Assembly (NCBI GenBank): GCA_963776205.1
Contig: CAVZLR010000004.1
Span: forward strand, 1-64,000
Direction of reading: 5' to 3'
Source of the DNA: UBA4459 sp963776205
GTDB lineage: Bacteria > Bacteroidota > Bacteroidia > Bacteroidales > F082
DNA length: 64,000 bases
A program made the translations under genes and the position numbers. Under the pieces are notes generated by a model that did not search any database, was not told the origin of the DNA, and was given only the letters and a program-made list of their open reading frames with translations. Positions 8,953 through 17,747 of the stretch are shown here, piece by piece (within the stretch, counting starts at the first letter, position 1; every line of letters starts with the position of its first letter).

Positions 8953-9396
8953 ATGGGATCAAGAAAACATATAAGTGCCGAGAATAGAAAAGAAGCGCGT
9001 AAAACAACCTACAGCGCCAGCCTGAAAAATGTACCTACATCTCCCCGTAAGATGAGATTGGTAGCAGATTTGGTAAGAGGTATGGATGTAGAAAAAGCAT
9101 TGGGAGTTTTACAGTTTACACCTAAAGAACCGGCAAAAAGATTATATAAATTACTAAGATCAGCTATCGCGAACTGGGAAGTGAAAAACGAAGGTGCACG
9201 TATTGAAGATAATCAACTGTACATTAAAGAAATTATGGTTGATAGCGGAAGAATGCTGAAAAGAATTCAACCGGCACCCCAAGGCAGGGCTCATAGAATC
9301 AGGAAAAGATCAAATCATGTAACACTTGTTCTCGGTAACAGAAATCAAAATGAAGTACCTGAAGTTGTTAGCGATGAAACAACCAAAAGCAAATAA
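8953..9396 (+). CDS. rplV: 50S ribosomal protein L22
   Basis: L22 (147 residues), whose beta-hairpin lines the exit tunnel near the macrolide site. VPTSPRKMRLVADLVRGMDVEKA, KLLRSAIANWEVKNE and APQGRAHRIRKRSNHVTLVL are present. An N-terminal MGSRKHISAENRKEARKT extension and a polar C-terminal tail (EVPEVVSDETTKSK) make it longer than the E. coli protein, as is common in Bacteroidota. Confidence 0.95.
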   Translation: MGSRKHISAENRKEARKTTYSASLKNVPTSPRKMRLVADLVRGMDVEKALGVLQFTPKEPAKRLYKLLRSAIANWEVKNEGARIEDNQLYIKEIMVDSGRMLKRIQPAPQGRAHRIRKRSNHVTLVLGNRNQNEVPEVVSDETTKSK

Positions 9397-9418
9397 TTAA
9401 AAAGATAGATCTAATATA

Positions 9419-10138
9419 ATGGGACAAAAAACAAATCCAATAGGACTCAGGTTAGGAATTATCAAAGGATGGGATTCTTACTGGTACGGAGGCAAAGATT
9501 TTTCCAGCAAACTTGTTGAAGACGACAAGATCAGGAAATACTTAAATGCACGCCTTGCAAAAGCGGGTGTATCCAAAATTTCCATTGAGCGTACGCTTAA
9601 ATTGGTTACTGTTACTATTAATACTGCTCGTCCAGGTATAATTATTGGCAAAGGTGGTCAGGAAGTTGATAAGCTAAAAGAAGAGCTGAAAAAACTGACC
9701 GGTAAAGAAGTTCAGATCAATATCTCTGAAATTAGAAGACCAGAATTGGATGCGCATATTGTAGCAACAAACATTGCAAGGCAGATTGAAGGCCGTGTGT
9801 CATTTCGTCGTGCCATTAAAACATCAATTGCATCAAGTATTCGTTTAGGAGCTGAAGGTATTAAAGTGTTGATATCAGGCAGATTGGGTGGGGCTGAAAT
9901 GGCGCGTGCCGAGCAATATAAAGAAGGCCGTATCCCATTGCACACATTACGTGCTGATATCGATTATGCGCTGGTTGAAGCACATACAACATACGGAAGA
10001 ATTGGTATTAAAGTATGGATTTTCAAAGGTGAAGTATATGGCAAACCTGAATTAGTTCCTACTACAATCGGCGGACCCAAACAACAGAGGCCTACAGCAC
10101 CGAAAGGTGGCGGAGGAAGACAAAGAAGAAGAGGATAA
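9419..10138 (+). CDS. rpsC: 30S ribosomal protein S3
   Basis: S3 (239 residues), at the mRNA entry channel. MGQKTNPIGLRLGIIKGWDS, the KH-domain motif ARPGIIIGKGGQEVDKLKEEL and the C-terminal GRLGGAEMARAEQYKEGRIPLHTLRADIDY are clear. The last residues are Gly/Arg rich. It sits 22 bases after rplV. Confidence 0.96.
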   Translation: MGQKTNPIGLRLGIIKGWDSYWYGGKDFSSKLVEDDKIRKYLNARLAKAGVSKISIERTLKLVTVTINTARPGIIIGKGGQEVDKLKEELKKLTGKEVQINISEIRRPELDAHIVATNIARQIEGRVSFRRAIKTSIASSIRLGAEGIKVLISGRLGGAEMARAEQYKEGRIPLHTLRADIDYALVEAHTTYGRIGIKVWIFKGEVYGKPELVPTTIGGPKQQRPTAPKGGGGRQRRRG

Positions 10139-10174
10139 GACATCGTATTGTACAATATTTAATTTGAATTGAGC

Positions 10175-10600
10175 ATGTTACAACCTAAAAAACAAAAATA
10201 TAGAAAGCAGCAAAAGGGCCGGATGAAAGGTAATGCTAACCGCGGACACCAATTGGCTTTTGGATCTTTCGGAATTAAAACATTGCAGGAAGCATGGATC
10301 ACAGGCCGTCAGATTGAGGCTGCACGTCAGGCTGTTACACGTTATATGAAACGTGAAGGCCAGATATGGATCAGAATCTTTCCCGACAAACCGGTTACTA
10401 AAAAACCAGCAGAGGTTCGAATGGGTAAAGGTAAAGGTGCTGTTGAATACTACGTAGCCAGGGTAACTCCCGGAAGAATTTTATTCGAAGCAGAAGGTGT
10501 TCCGGTGGAAGTTGCTAAAGAAGCATTAAGGTTGGCAGCTCAGAAATTACCAGTTACAACAAAGTTTGTCGTTAGAAGAAATTACACTGAAGATAAATAA
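10175..10600 (+). CDS. rplP: 50S ribosomal protein L16
   Basis: L16 (141 residues) near the A-site tRNA elbow. I place the start at ATG 10175 (MLQPKKQKYRKQQKGRMKG), which matches the family; an in-frame TTG six bases upstream is less likely. GSFGIKTLQEAWITGRQIEAAR and MGKGKGAVEYYVARVTPGRI are typical. The E. coli Arg81 hydroxylation site lies in the MGKGKG region. Confidence 0.95.
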   Translation: MLQPKKQKYRKQQKGRMKGNANRGHQLAFGSFGIKTLQEAWITGRQIEAARQAVTRYMKREGQIWIRIFPDKPVTKKPAEVRMGKGKGAVEYYVARVTPGRILFEAEGVPVEVAKEALRLAAQKLPVTTKFVVRRNYTEDK

Positions 10601-10606
10601 TAAAAG

Positions 10607-10819
10607 ATGAAACAGGAAGTCATTAAAGAATTAAGTACAGCCGATATTATCGAAAGGCTTGAGGAAGAAAAAAAACACCTCGTCAGGCTCAGAATAAACC
10701 ATGCTGTATCACCGTTGGAAAATCCTCATCAAATCAGTGAGAATAGAAAAACGATAGCTCGTTTAAATACAGAGTTAAAACATAGAGAAATTGAGGAAAG
10801 AAACAATAAGGAATCATAG
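10607..10819 (+). CDS. rpmC: 50S ribosomal protein L29
   Basis: L29 (70 residues), a small helical-hairpin protein at the tunnel exit beside L23. MKQEVIKELSTADIIERLEEEKKHL and the conserved NPHQISENRKTIARLNTEL fit. The tail KHREIEERNNKES is lysine/glutamate rich. Six bases after rplP and two before rpsQ. Confidence 0.93.
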   Translation: MKQEVIKELSTADIIERLEEEKKHLVRLRINHAVSPLENPHQISENRKTIARLNTELKHREIEERNNKES

Positions 10820-10821
10820 TA

Positions 10822-11080
10822 ATGGAAAAGAGAAACCTTAGAAAAGAAAGAACCGGTGTAGTTGTGAGCAACAAGATGGACAAATCCATTGTTGTTCAAA
10901 TTGAACGTAGATTCAGACATACGGTGTATGGAAAATTTATAAAGAAGACCAATAAATTCGTTGCTCACGATGAGAAAAATGATTGTAACATTGGTGACAC
11001 GGTTAGAATATGCCGAGACAAGGCCATTGAGCAAGAATAAAAATTGGAGATTAGTTGAAATAATTGAAAGAGCTAAATAA
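10822..11080 (+). CDS. rpsQ: 30S ribosomal protein S17, interrupted by a single-base insertion
   Basis: S17, a 16S-binding OB-fold protein. The frame from 10822 gives MEKRNLRKERTGVVVSNKMDKSIVV ... NDCNIGDTVRI and then drifts to an early stop (72 residues). Dropping one C at 11013-11014 restores CETRPLSKNKNW and RLVEIIERAK with a stop at 11078-11080, an 85-residue protein of normal length, two bases before rplN. The gene is essential, so the lesion is almost certainly a sequence error. Confidence 0.9.
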
Positions 11081-11082
11081 TC

Positions 11083-11451
11083 ATGATACAACAAGAATCA
11101 AGACTCGCAGTTGCTGATAATAGCGGAGCCAAAGAAGTGCTTTGCATCAGGGTGCTGGGTGGAACCAAAAGACGTTATGCCAGTATTGGTGATCAAATCG
11201 TTGTGACGGTTAAAAATGCACTTCCTTCAGGTAATATCAAAAAAGGAGCAGTTACAAAAGCTGTAGTTGTAAGAACCAAAAAAGAAGTACGCAGACAAGA
11301 TGGATCATATATCAGGTTCGATGACAATGCGGTGGTGCTGTTAAATACAGCCGGAGAAATGGTTGGTACACGTATTTTTGGCCCTGTAGCAAGGGAACTA
11401 CGTGAGAAACAATATATGAAAATTGTATCACTTGCACCTGAGGTGCTTTAA
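11083..11451 (+). CDS. rplN: 50S ribosomal protein L14
   Basis: L14 (122 residues), at the subunit interface (bridge B8). MIQQESRLAVADNSGAKEVLCIRV, RRQDGSYIRFDDNAVVLLN and GTRIFGPVARELREKQYMKI are hallmark stretches. It begins two bases after the repaired rpsQ stop, which supports that repair. Confidence 0.97.
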   Translation: MIQQESRLAVADNSGAKEVLCIRVLGGTKRRYASIGDQIVVTVKNALPSGNIKKGAVTKAVVVRTKKEVRRQDGSYIRFDDNAVVLLNTAGEMVGTRIFGPVARELREKQYMKIVSLAPEVL

Positions 11452-11469
11452 TATAGAAGGAATATAGTT

Positions 11470-11790
11470 ATGTCTAAGCTACATTTAAAAAAAGGTGATA
11501 ATGTGATGGTGATTGCCGGAAATAATAAAGGTCAGTCAGGTCGTATTCTTATCGTCGATAGAGAAAAACAAAGGGCTATTGTTGAAGGCGTAAATCTTAT
11601 GTCGAAACATTCAAAACCCAATGCTGATAATCCAAAAGGTGGTATTATAAAAAAAGAAGCTTCTGTACATATTTCCAACCTGATGCTTATGGATAAATCT
11701 GGTAAGCCCACACGGACAGGAAAGAAGGAAGATGCGAAAACTGGTAAATCAAAACGTATTTCAAAAAAATCAGGGGAGGTTATTAAGTAA
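11470..11790 (+). CDS. rplX: 50S ribosomal protein L24
   Basis: L24 (106 residues), an assembly initiator with a KOW motif: HLKKGDNVMVIAGNNKGQSG. VEGVNLMSKHSKP and GGIIKKEASVHISNLMLMD follow. The stop TAATG overlaps the ATG of rplE by one base, suggesting coupled translation. Confidence 0.95.
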   Translation: MSKLHLKKGDNVMVIAGNNKGQSGRILIVDREKQRAIVEGVNLMSKHSKPNADNPKGGIIKKEASVHISNLMLMDKSGKPTRTGKKEDAKTGKSKRISKKSGEVIK

Positions 11791-12351
11791 TGGAAAAGCA
11801 ACCTAGATTAAGAAAAAAATACTACGAGGAAATTATACCTGAATTAACAAAAGAGTTTAATTACAAATCTGTTATGCAGGTTCCTAAGTTGGTAAAAATT
11901 GCTGTTAACCAGGGAATAGGTGCAGCATTAGCGGATAAGAAATTAATTGATATTGGTGTTGCGGAGATGACGGCCATTACTGGTCAAAAAGCAGTACCAA
12001 CAATATCAAAACGCGATGTTTCTAACTTTAAACTTAGAAAAGGGAATCCGATAGGTGTGCGTGTAACACTTGCGCGGCGATAAAATGTACGAATTCCTTG
12101 ACAGGTTGGTATCAGTGGCATTGCCACGTGTACGTGACTTCAGGGGTATTAACGATAAAGGATTTGATGGTCGTGGTAACTATACATTTGGTATTACCGA
12201 ACAATTGATTTTTCCAGAAATTGATCTTGATAAAGTAACTAATATCAATGGAATGGATATTACGATTGTAACAACTGCCAGAACAGATCAGGAGGCATTT
12301 GCTTTATTAAAGAAATACGGTTTACCGTTTAAAAATCAAAAAAAACAATAA
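11790..12351 (+). CDS. rplE: 50S ribosomal protein L5, interrupted by a single-base insertion
   Basis: L5, which binds 5S rRNA and the P-site tRNA. The first frame (11790-12083) carries YKSVMQVPKLVKIAVNQGIG and ends ...GNPIGVRVTL; the second (from about 12073 to 12351) continues RGDKMYEFLDRLVSVALPR, FRGINDKGFDGRGNYTFGI and IFPEIDLDKV. Deleting the G at 12072 joins them as RVTLRGDKMYEF, the exact family sequence, giving about 186 residues. The gene is essential, so the break is attributed to sequencing or assembly. Confidence 0.92.
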
Positions 12352-12354
12352 CTC

Positions 12355-12624
12355 ATGGCAAAAGAGTCAATGAAAGCGCGCGAGCGTAAAAGACAAAAAA
12401 TGGTTGAAAAGTATGCTGAAAAACGTGCTGCATTAAAAGAAGCAGGTGATTACGAAGGATTACAAAAATTGCCACGTAATGCTTCACCAGTTCGTTTGCA
12501 TAATCGCTGCCAGCTTACAGGTAGACCAAAAGGATATATGAGGCAATTCGGAATATCTCGTATTAATTTCCGTGAAATGGCCTTAAAAGGTTTAATACCG
12601 GGAATTAAAAAATCTAGTTGGTAA
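12355..12624 (+). CDS. rpsN: 30S ribosomal protein S14
   Basis: S14 (89 residues) of the 30S head. The start MAKESMKARERKRQKMVEKY and end RINFREMALKGLIPGIKKSSW fit the long, zinc-free form: only one Cys (in CQLTGRPKGYMR) is visible instead of CxxC pairs. It starts three bases after rplE. Confidence 0.95.
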   Translation: MAKESMKARERKRQKMVEKYAEKRAALKEAGDYEGLQKLPRNASPVRLHNRCQLTGRPKGYMRQFGISRINFREMALKGLIPGIKKSSW

Positions 12625-12649
12625 TTGATAAATATAAAAAAAGATTAAG

Positions 12650-13048
12650 ATGATAACGGATCCAATTGCAGACTATTTAACAAGAGTCAGGAACGCCATA
12701 GCAGCTAAACATCGCCTGGTTGAAATTCCTGCTTCCAATTTAAAAAAGAATATTACCAAGATTCTATTTGAAAAAGGATATATTCTGAACTATAAGTTTG
12801 AAGAAGACAATATGCAGGGAATTATTAAAATAGCATTGAAATACCACCCTGTTACTAAAATGGCAGCCATTAGCAGCCTGAAACGTGTGTCTTCACCAGG
12901 TCTTCGTAAATATGTGAACGCCGATGAGTTGCCACGTGTTATGAACGGTTTGGGAATCGCCATACTATCTACTTCGCAAGGTGTAATCACCGATAAAGAA
13001 GCCAGGAAAATGAAGGTAGGTGGTGAAGTAATTTGTTATGTAAGTTAA
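12650..13048 (+). CDS. rpsH: 30S ribosomal protein S8
   Basis: S8 (132 residues), which binds the central domain of 16S rRNA and in E. coli represses the spc operon. TDPIADYLTRVRNA, RVSSPGLRKYV and the end LSTSQGVITDKEARKMKVGG are typical. 25 bases after rpsN. Confidence 0.96.
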   Translation: MITDPIADYLTRVRNAIAAKHRLVEIPASNLKKNITKILFEKGYILNYKFEEDNMQGIIKIALKYHPVTKMAAISSLKRVSSPGLRKYVNADELPRVMNGLGIAILSTSQGVITDKEARKMKVGGEVICYVS

Positions 13049-13063
13049 ACAGGAGATAAACAG

Positions 13064-13621
13064 ATGTCACGAATAGGAAAATTACCCATAGCAATACCAG
13101 AAGGCGTTGATATCAGTGTTACTGATACGAATCGTGTGAAGGTAAAAGGAAAATTGGGCGAACTGGAGCAGTTGGTTGATCCGGCTATAAAATTAAATAT
13201 TGAAGATGGTACAGTTTCGCTTGAAAGAGCTACCGAAAGCAAAGATCATAAGGCAAAACATGGTCTTTACAGGTCTCTGATCAATAATATGGTTCAAGGT
13301 GTATCCGAAGGCTATAAAATTGAAATGGAGATTGTAGGCGTAGGTTACAGAGTGGAAGTTAAAGGACAGGTTATTGATTTATCCTTAGGGTTTTCACACC
13401 ATATATATATGGAATTACCTGAGGAAGTGAAAGTTGAAGCCATAACCGAAAGAGGTAAAAGCCCTGCACTAATACTCAAATCCTACGATAAACAATTGAT
13501 CGGGCAAGTTGCTGCAAAAATCCGTTCACTTCGTCCACCCGAACCATACAAAGGTAAAGGTATTAAGTTTAAAGGTGAAGTGCTTAGAAAGAAAGCCGGT
13601 AAATCAGCAATTCAAAAATAA
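13064..13621 (+). CDS. rplF: 50S ribosomal protein L6
   Basis: L6 (185 residues), near the GTPase centre. MSRIGKLPIAIPEGVDISV, the tandem alpha/beta repeats, LGFSHHIYMELPEEV and the family signature PPEPYKGKGIKFKGEVLRKKAGK are present. Full length; a 46-base gap to rplR follows. Confidence 0.96.
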   Translation: MSRIGKLPIAIPEGVDISVTDTNRVKVKGKLGELEQLVDPAIKLNIEDGTVSLERATESKDHKAKHGLYRSLINNMVQGVSEGYKIEMEIVGVGYRVEVKGQVIDLSLGFSHHIYMELPEEVKVEAITERGKSPALILKSYDKQLIGQVAAKIRSLRPPEPYKGKGIKFKGEVLRKKAGKSAIQK

Positions 13622-13667
13622 TTAAGTAACAATTTATCCAAAAGATAAAAGTTAAAAACCCGGAAAA

Positions 13668-14030
13668 ATGGGAATAAAAAATAAAAAAGCATATCGTCGA
13701 GTCAGGATTAAACAAAGGATCAGGAAAACAATTTCTGGTACGCCTGAAAGACCAAGAATGACTGTATACAGAAGTAACAAACAGATATATGTTCAGTTGG
13801 TTGACGACTTAAATGGTAAAACTATCGTTTCTGCTTCTTCAAAAGACAAAGCATTTGCTGATGATAAAGTGAAGAAAAATGAACAGGCAAAAAAAGTAGG
13901 ACTTTTAATTGCCGAAAAAGCAAAAGCTGCAGGAGTGGACCATGTAGTTTTTGATAGAAATGGTTATTTATATCACGGTAGGGTAAAATCACTCGGTGAT
14001 GCTGCCAGAGAAGGTGGACTAAAATTTTAA
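13668..14030 (+). CDS. rplR: 50S ribosomal protein L18
   Basis: L18 (120 residues), which binds 5S rRNA together with L5 and L25. SGTPERPRMTVYRSNKQIYVQLVDD and DRNGYLYHGRVKSLGDAAREGGLKF fit. The stop overlaps the first possible ATG of rpsE by one base. Confidence 0.95.
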   Translation: MGIKNKKAYRRVRIKQRIRKTISGTPERPRMTVYRSNKQIYVQLVDDLNGKTIVSASSKDKAFADDKVKKNEQAKKVGLLIAEKAKAAGVDHVVFDRNGYLYHGRVKSLGDAAREGGLKF

Positions 14031-14554
14031 TGAATATGTCAGACGCAAACGTAAAACGTGTAAAATCCAGCGAGATCGAATTTAAAGACAGACTGGTCAG
14101 TATACAGAGAGTAACGAAGGTTACAAAAGGGGGTCGTACATTCAGTTTTTCAGCTATTGTTGTAGTTGGTAATGAAAATGGTGTTGTAGGTTACGGTCTT
14201 GGTAAAGCAAAAGAGGTTACCTCTGCTATTGCTAAAGGAATTGATGATGCTAAAAAACACCTGATTAAAGTTCCTGTATTAAAAGGAACCTTGCCACATG
14301 AGCAAACAGGAAAATACAGTGGCGCAAGGGTATATATTCAGCCAGCTGCACCTGGTACAGGAGTAATTGCAGGTGGAGCTATGCGTGCAGTGCTTGAGAG
14401 CGTTGGTGTAAAAGACGTATTGGCTAAATCAAAAGGATCATCAAACCCACACTCAGTTGTAAAAGCAACCATCAACGCACTATCACAAATGCGCGATCCT
14501 TTTACAGTAGCTCAGGTACGTGGAGTTGAGTTAGACACTGTTTTTAACGGATAA
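14030..14554 (+). CDS. rpsE: 30S ribosomal protein S5
   Basis: S5 (174 residues), which controls decoding fidelity. FKDRLVSIQRVTKVTKGGRTFSF is the double-stranded-RNA-binding part; GLGKAKEVTSAIAKGIDDAKK and APGTGVIAGGAMRAVLESVGV follow. ATG at 14030 overlaps the rplR stop; a second in-frame ATG at 14036 is equally possible. Confidence 0.96.
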   Translation: MNMSDANVKRVKSSEIEFKDRLVSIQRVTKVTKGGRTFSFSAIVVVGNENGVVGYGLGKAKEVTSAIAKGIDDAKKHLIKVPVLKGTLPHEQTGKYSGARVYIQPAAPGTGVIAGGAMRAVLESVGVKDVLAKSKGSSNPHSVVKATINALSQMRDPFTVAQVRGVELDTVFNG

Positions 14555-14566
14555 TAGCTTAGAAAA

Positions 14567-14749
14567 ATGAAGAAAGTTAGAATAACTCAGGTAAGAAGCG
14601 CAATTAACAGGCCAAAACGTCAAAAGCTAACGCTTGAAGCGCTTGGAATTAAGAAGCTGAATCGACCTAAAGATCATGAGGCTACTCCTCAGGTATTGGG
14701 AATGATCGATAAAGTAAAACATTTGTTGAAGATCGAAGAAATTAAATAA
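14567..14749 (+). CDS. rpmD: 50S ribosomal protein L30
   Basis: L30 (60 residues): KKVRITQVRSAINRPKRQKL, then ALGIKKLNRPKDHEATPQVLGMI. Normal length for the bacterial family. Twelve bases after rpsE and seven before rplO. Confidence 0.95.
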   Translation: MKKVRITQVRSAINRPKRQKLTLEALGIKKLNRPKDHEATPQVLGMIDKVKHLLKIEEIK

Positions 14750-14756
14750 TTAAGAA

Positions 14757-15203
14757 ATGGATTTAAGTAATCTAAAACCAGCTGATGGTTCGGTAAAGAA
14801 CAAAAAAAGAATAGGACGTGGAGAAGGTTCCGGACGTGGTGGCACAGCTACAAAAGGACATAAAGGTGCACAGTCCAGATCTGGTTATAAACGTAAAATT
14901 GGTTTTGAAGGTGGTCAGATGCCTCTATACCGTCGTGTTCCTAAGTTTGGTTTCAAAAATATAAACCGGGTTGAATACAAAGGCATTAATATTGGTATTC
15001 TTCAAAAATTGGTTGACGATAAAAAAGTGAAAGCTATCAACCAAGAAGTACTTATTGAGAACAGATTGGTTAGAAAAAATGACCTGATTAAAATATTAGG
15101 TCATGGCGAACTAAAAGCAAAACTGGAGGTTACAGCACATGCTTTTTCAAAGTCAGCAAAAGAAGCAATTGAAGCACAAGGCGGAACAGCCATAAAAATA
15201 TAG
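14757..15203 (+). CDS. rplO: 50S ribosomal protein L15
   Basis: L15 (148 residues), a late assembly protein with a flexible Gly/Arg-rich N-terminus (GRGEGSGRGGTATKGHKGAQ) that enters the rRNA core, followed by GGQMPLYRRVPKFGFKN and a C-terminal domain ending EAIEAQGGTAIKI. Five bases precede secY. Confidence 0.96.
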   Translation: MDLSNLKPADGSVKNKKRIGRGEGSGRGGTATKGHKGAQSRSGYKRKIGFEGGQMPLYRRVPKFGFKNINRVEYKGINIGILQKLVDDKKVKAINQEVLIENRLVRKNDLIKILGHGELKAKLEVTAHAFSKSAKEAIEAQGGTAIKI

Positions 15204-15208
15204 ATTGA

Positions 15209-16565
15209 ATGAAGAAGTTGATCGAAACCTTAAGAAATATATATAAGATAGAGGAACTCAGAAACAGAATCCTTTATACTCTGGGTATTATTTTGATCTA
15301 TAGATTAGGATCTTTTATTGTATTGCCCGGTATCGACCCTGGTATGTTGTCGAATTTACAACAGCAGGGAAGTTCTGGTTTGATGGGTCTGCTTAATATG
15401 TTTTCAGGAGGTGCTTTTTCAAACGCCTCGATTTTCGCATTAGGTATCATGCCTTATATTTCAGCATCCATTGTAATTCAATTATTGGGTATGGCAATTC
15501 CATATTTCCAGAGATTACAGCGAGAAGGTGAAAGCGGCAGAAGAAAGATTAACCAGATTACGAGGTATTTAACTGTAATTATTGTGGCACTTCAATCGCC
15601 AGCGTATATTGCAAATGTAGTTTCGCAATTGCCTGCTGAAGCCATAACACCTTTTAGTGCTGCTGTTACAGCACCACCTGTTTATTTTTGGATATCTTCA
15701 ACGATTATCCTCATATCAGGTACTTTATTTGTAATGTGGCTGGGTGAAAAAATAACAGATAAAGGCATCGGTAATGGTATCTCATTGATAATTATGATTG
15801 GAATCATTGCTATGCTTCCAATGTCACTTGTTCAGGAATTTGCATCTAAAATGGGGTCTTTAGGAGGTGGACTTGTTTACTTCCTGTTGAGAATTGGTCA
15901 TTTTGATATTTGTAATTCTTTTCACCATTCTGCTGGTTCAGGGAACAAGAAGAGTACCTGTGCAGTATGCCAAAAGAATTGTTGGAAATAAACAGTATGG
16001 TGGTGTTCGTCAGTATCTGCCATTAAAAGTAAACTCTGCAGGAGTTATGCCTATCATTTTCGCGCAAGCCATTATGTTCTTGCCTATTACATTGGTAGGT
16101 TTTGCAAATTCAGAAAGCTTATCAGGATTTGCTTCTGCATTTGCTGATTTTACAGGATTCTGGTATAACTTTACGTTCTTTATCATGATCATCCTGTTTA
16201 CCTATTTTTATACAGCTATTACGATTAATCCAAATCAGATGGCTGAAGATTTGAAGAAAAACGGTGGTTTTATTCCAGGTGTAAAACCTGGCAAGAAGAC
16301 TGCTGAATATTTAGATAATATACTTTCAAGAATTACACTTCCAGGATCAATATTCCTGGGTATAATTGCTATTATGCCGGCATTCGCTATGATTGCAGGT
16401 GTGAATAGTGGATTTGCCCAGTTCTATGGAGGGACATCCCTCTTGATTTTGGTAGGTGTTGTGCTTGATACATTACAACAGATTGAAAGTTACTTGCTCA
16501 TGAGGCATTATGACGGATTGACAAAGTCTGGTCGTATCAAAGGCAGGTCTTCTTTCAGTATGTAA
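15209..16565 (+). CDS. secY: Preprotein translocase subunit SecY, interrupted by a single-base insertion
   Basis: Central pore subunit of SecYEG in the inner membrane. The first frame covers TM1-TM6 (RNRILYTLGIILIYRLGSFI, ASIVIQLLGMAIPYFQRLQREG, EKITDKGIGNGISLIIMIGI); the second (from about 15891) holds the rest (GTRRVPVQYAKR, YLPLKVNSAGVMPIIFA, RITLPGSIFLGIIA, LLMRHYDGLTKSGRIKGR). Removing the A at 15890 gives FLLELVILIFVILFTILLVQ and an intact protein of about 451 residues. SecY is indispensable, so this is read as a sequence error. Its position after rplO is the usual spc-operon place. Confidence 0.93.
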
Positions 16566-16581
16566 ATTTCTATTCTTTCGG

Positions 16582-17364
16582 ATGATACAATTAAAAACAG
16601 ACGAAGAAATAGAGATTCAAAGACAGAGTTCTTTACTTGTTGGAAAAACTTTAGCCGAAGTTGCTAAACACATTGAGCCGGGTGTAAAAACCAGTTATCT
16701 GGATAAGATTGCTGAAGAGTTTATACTTGATCATGGAGCTGTTCCAGGCTTTAAAGGGTACGGAGGTTTTCCTGCCACACTTTGCATCTCAGTGAACGAT
16801 GAAGTAGTACACGGAATACCTGGAGAGACGGAGTTAATTGATGGAGATATTGTATCAATAGACTGTGGAACGCTGATGAATGGTTTTTATGGTGATTCTG
16901 CCTATACATTTGCAGTTGGAAATGTTAATGCAGAAATTTTGGAACTTTTAAAAAGAACCAAAGAATCACTATACCTGGCAATTGAACAGGCTGTAGCCGG
17001 AAAAAGAATCGGCGATATTGGATATGCTGTTCAAAAACATGTGGAAAGTTTCGGTTATTCGGTTGTTAGGGACCTGGTTGGTCATGGAGTTGGAAGAAAC
17101 CTTCACGAAAAACCTGAAATACCTAACTACGGAAAAAGAGGATCAGGAATTAAATTAAAAAGTGGAATGTGTCTGGCAATTGAGCCGATGGTGAACCTGG
17201 GAGTGAAAGAAGTAACACAGGATAATGACGGTTGGACCATCAGAACAGCAGACGGTAAACCTTCAGCACATTTTGAACATGATGTAGCTGTAAGAAACGA
17301 CAAACCAGACATATTATCAACATTTGAATATATTGAAGAAGTATTAAAAAATAAGGCAGACTGA
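16582..17364 (+). CDS. map: Methionine aminopeptidase type I
   Basis: Removes the N-terminal Met from nascent proteins; dinuclear metallopeptidase (260 residues). The metal ligands are recognisable: Asp in SIDCGTLMNGFYGDSAYTF (two Asp), His in GHGVGRNLHEKPEIPNYG, Glu in AIEPMVNLG, and a final Glu/His region (SAHFEHDVAV). It follows secY directly; adk, often between them in other phyla, is absent here. Confidence 0.95.
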   Translation: MIQLKTDEEIEIQRQSSLLVGKTLAEVAKHIEPGVKTSYLDKIAEEFILDHGAVPGFKGYGGFPATLCISVNDEVVHGIPGETELIDGDIVSIDCGTLMNGFYGDSAYTFAVGNVNAEILELLKRTKESLYLAIEQAVAGKRIGDIGYAVQKHVESFGYSVVRDLVGHGVGRNLHEKPEIPNYGKRGSGIKLKSGMCLAIEPMVNLGVKEVTQDNDGWTIRTADGKPSAHFEHDVAVRNDKPDILSTFEYIEEVLKNKAD

Positions 17365-17368
17365 AATA

Positions 17369-17587
17369 ATGGCAAAACAACAGTCAATAGAACAAGACGG
17401 TACAGTAATTGAATCATTGGGAAACGCAATGTTTCGCGTTGAACTTGAGAATGGGCATGTAATTACAGCACATATCTCCGGTAAAATGAGAATGCATTAT
17501 ATTAAGATTTTACCAGGCGACCGTGTAAAACTAGAGATGTCTCCTTATGATTTGACAAAAGGCAGAATTACATTCAGATATAAATAA
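17369..17587 (+). CDS. infA: Translation initiation factor IF-1
   Basis: IF-1 (72 residues), an OB-fold protein that blocks the A site during initiation. MAKQQSIEQDGTVIESLGNA, FRVELENGHVITAHISGKMR and DRVKLEMSPYDLTKGRITFR are typical. Four bases after map. Confidence 0.96.
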   Translation: MAKQQSIEQDGTVIESLGNAMFRVELENGHVITAHISGKMRMHYIKILPGDRVKLEMSPYDLTKGRITFRYK

Positions 17588-17596
17588 TTTGAAGAA

Positions 17597-17713
17597 ATGA
17601 AAATAAGAGCAGCAATAAAGAAAAGAACACCTGAAGACAAACTCGTACGTCGAAAAGGTAGATTGTATATAATTAATAAGAAAAACCCTAAGTTCAAACA
17701 ACGTCAGGGATAA
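17597..17713 (+). CDS. rpmJ: 50S ribosomal protein L36
   Basis: A 38-codon gene: MKIRAAIKKRTPEDKLVRRK followed by GRLYIINKKNPKFKQRQG and TAA. The end KNPKFKQRQG is the L36 signature. The zinc-binding cysteines and histidine of the classical form are all missing (TPEDK where many relatives have a Cys), so this is the zinc-independent type. It sits nine bases after infA, the standard place. Confidence 0.93.
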   Translation: MKIRAAIKKRTPEDKLVRRKGRLYIINKKNPKFKQRQG

Positions 17714-17747
17714 TTCTTAATTATAAGTAATATTAAAAAAAATAATT

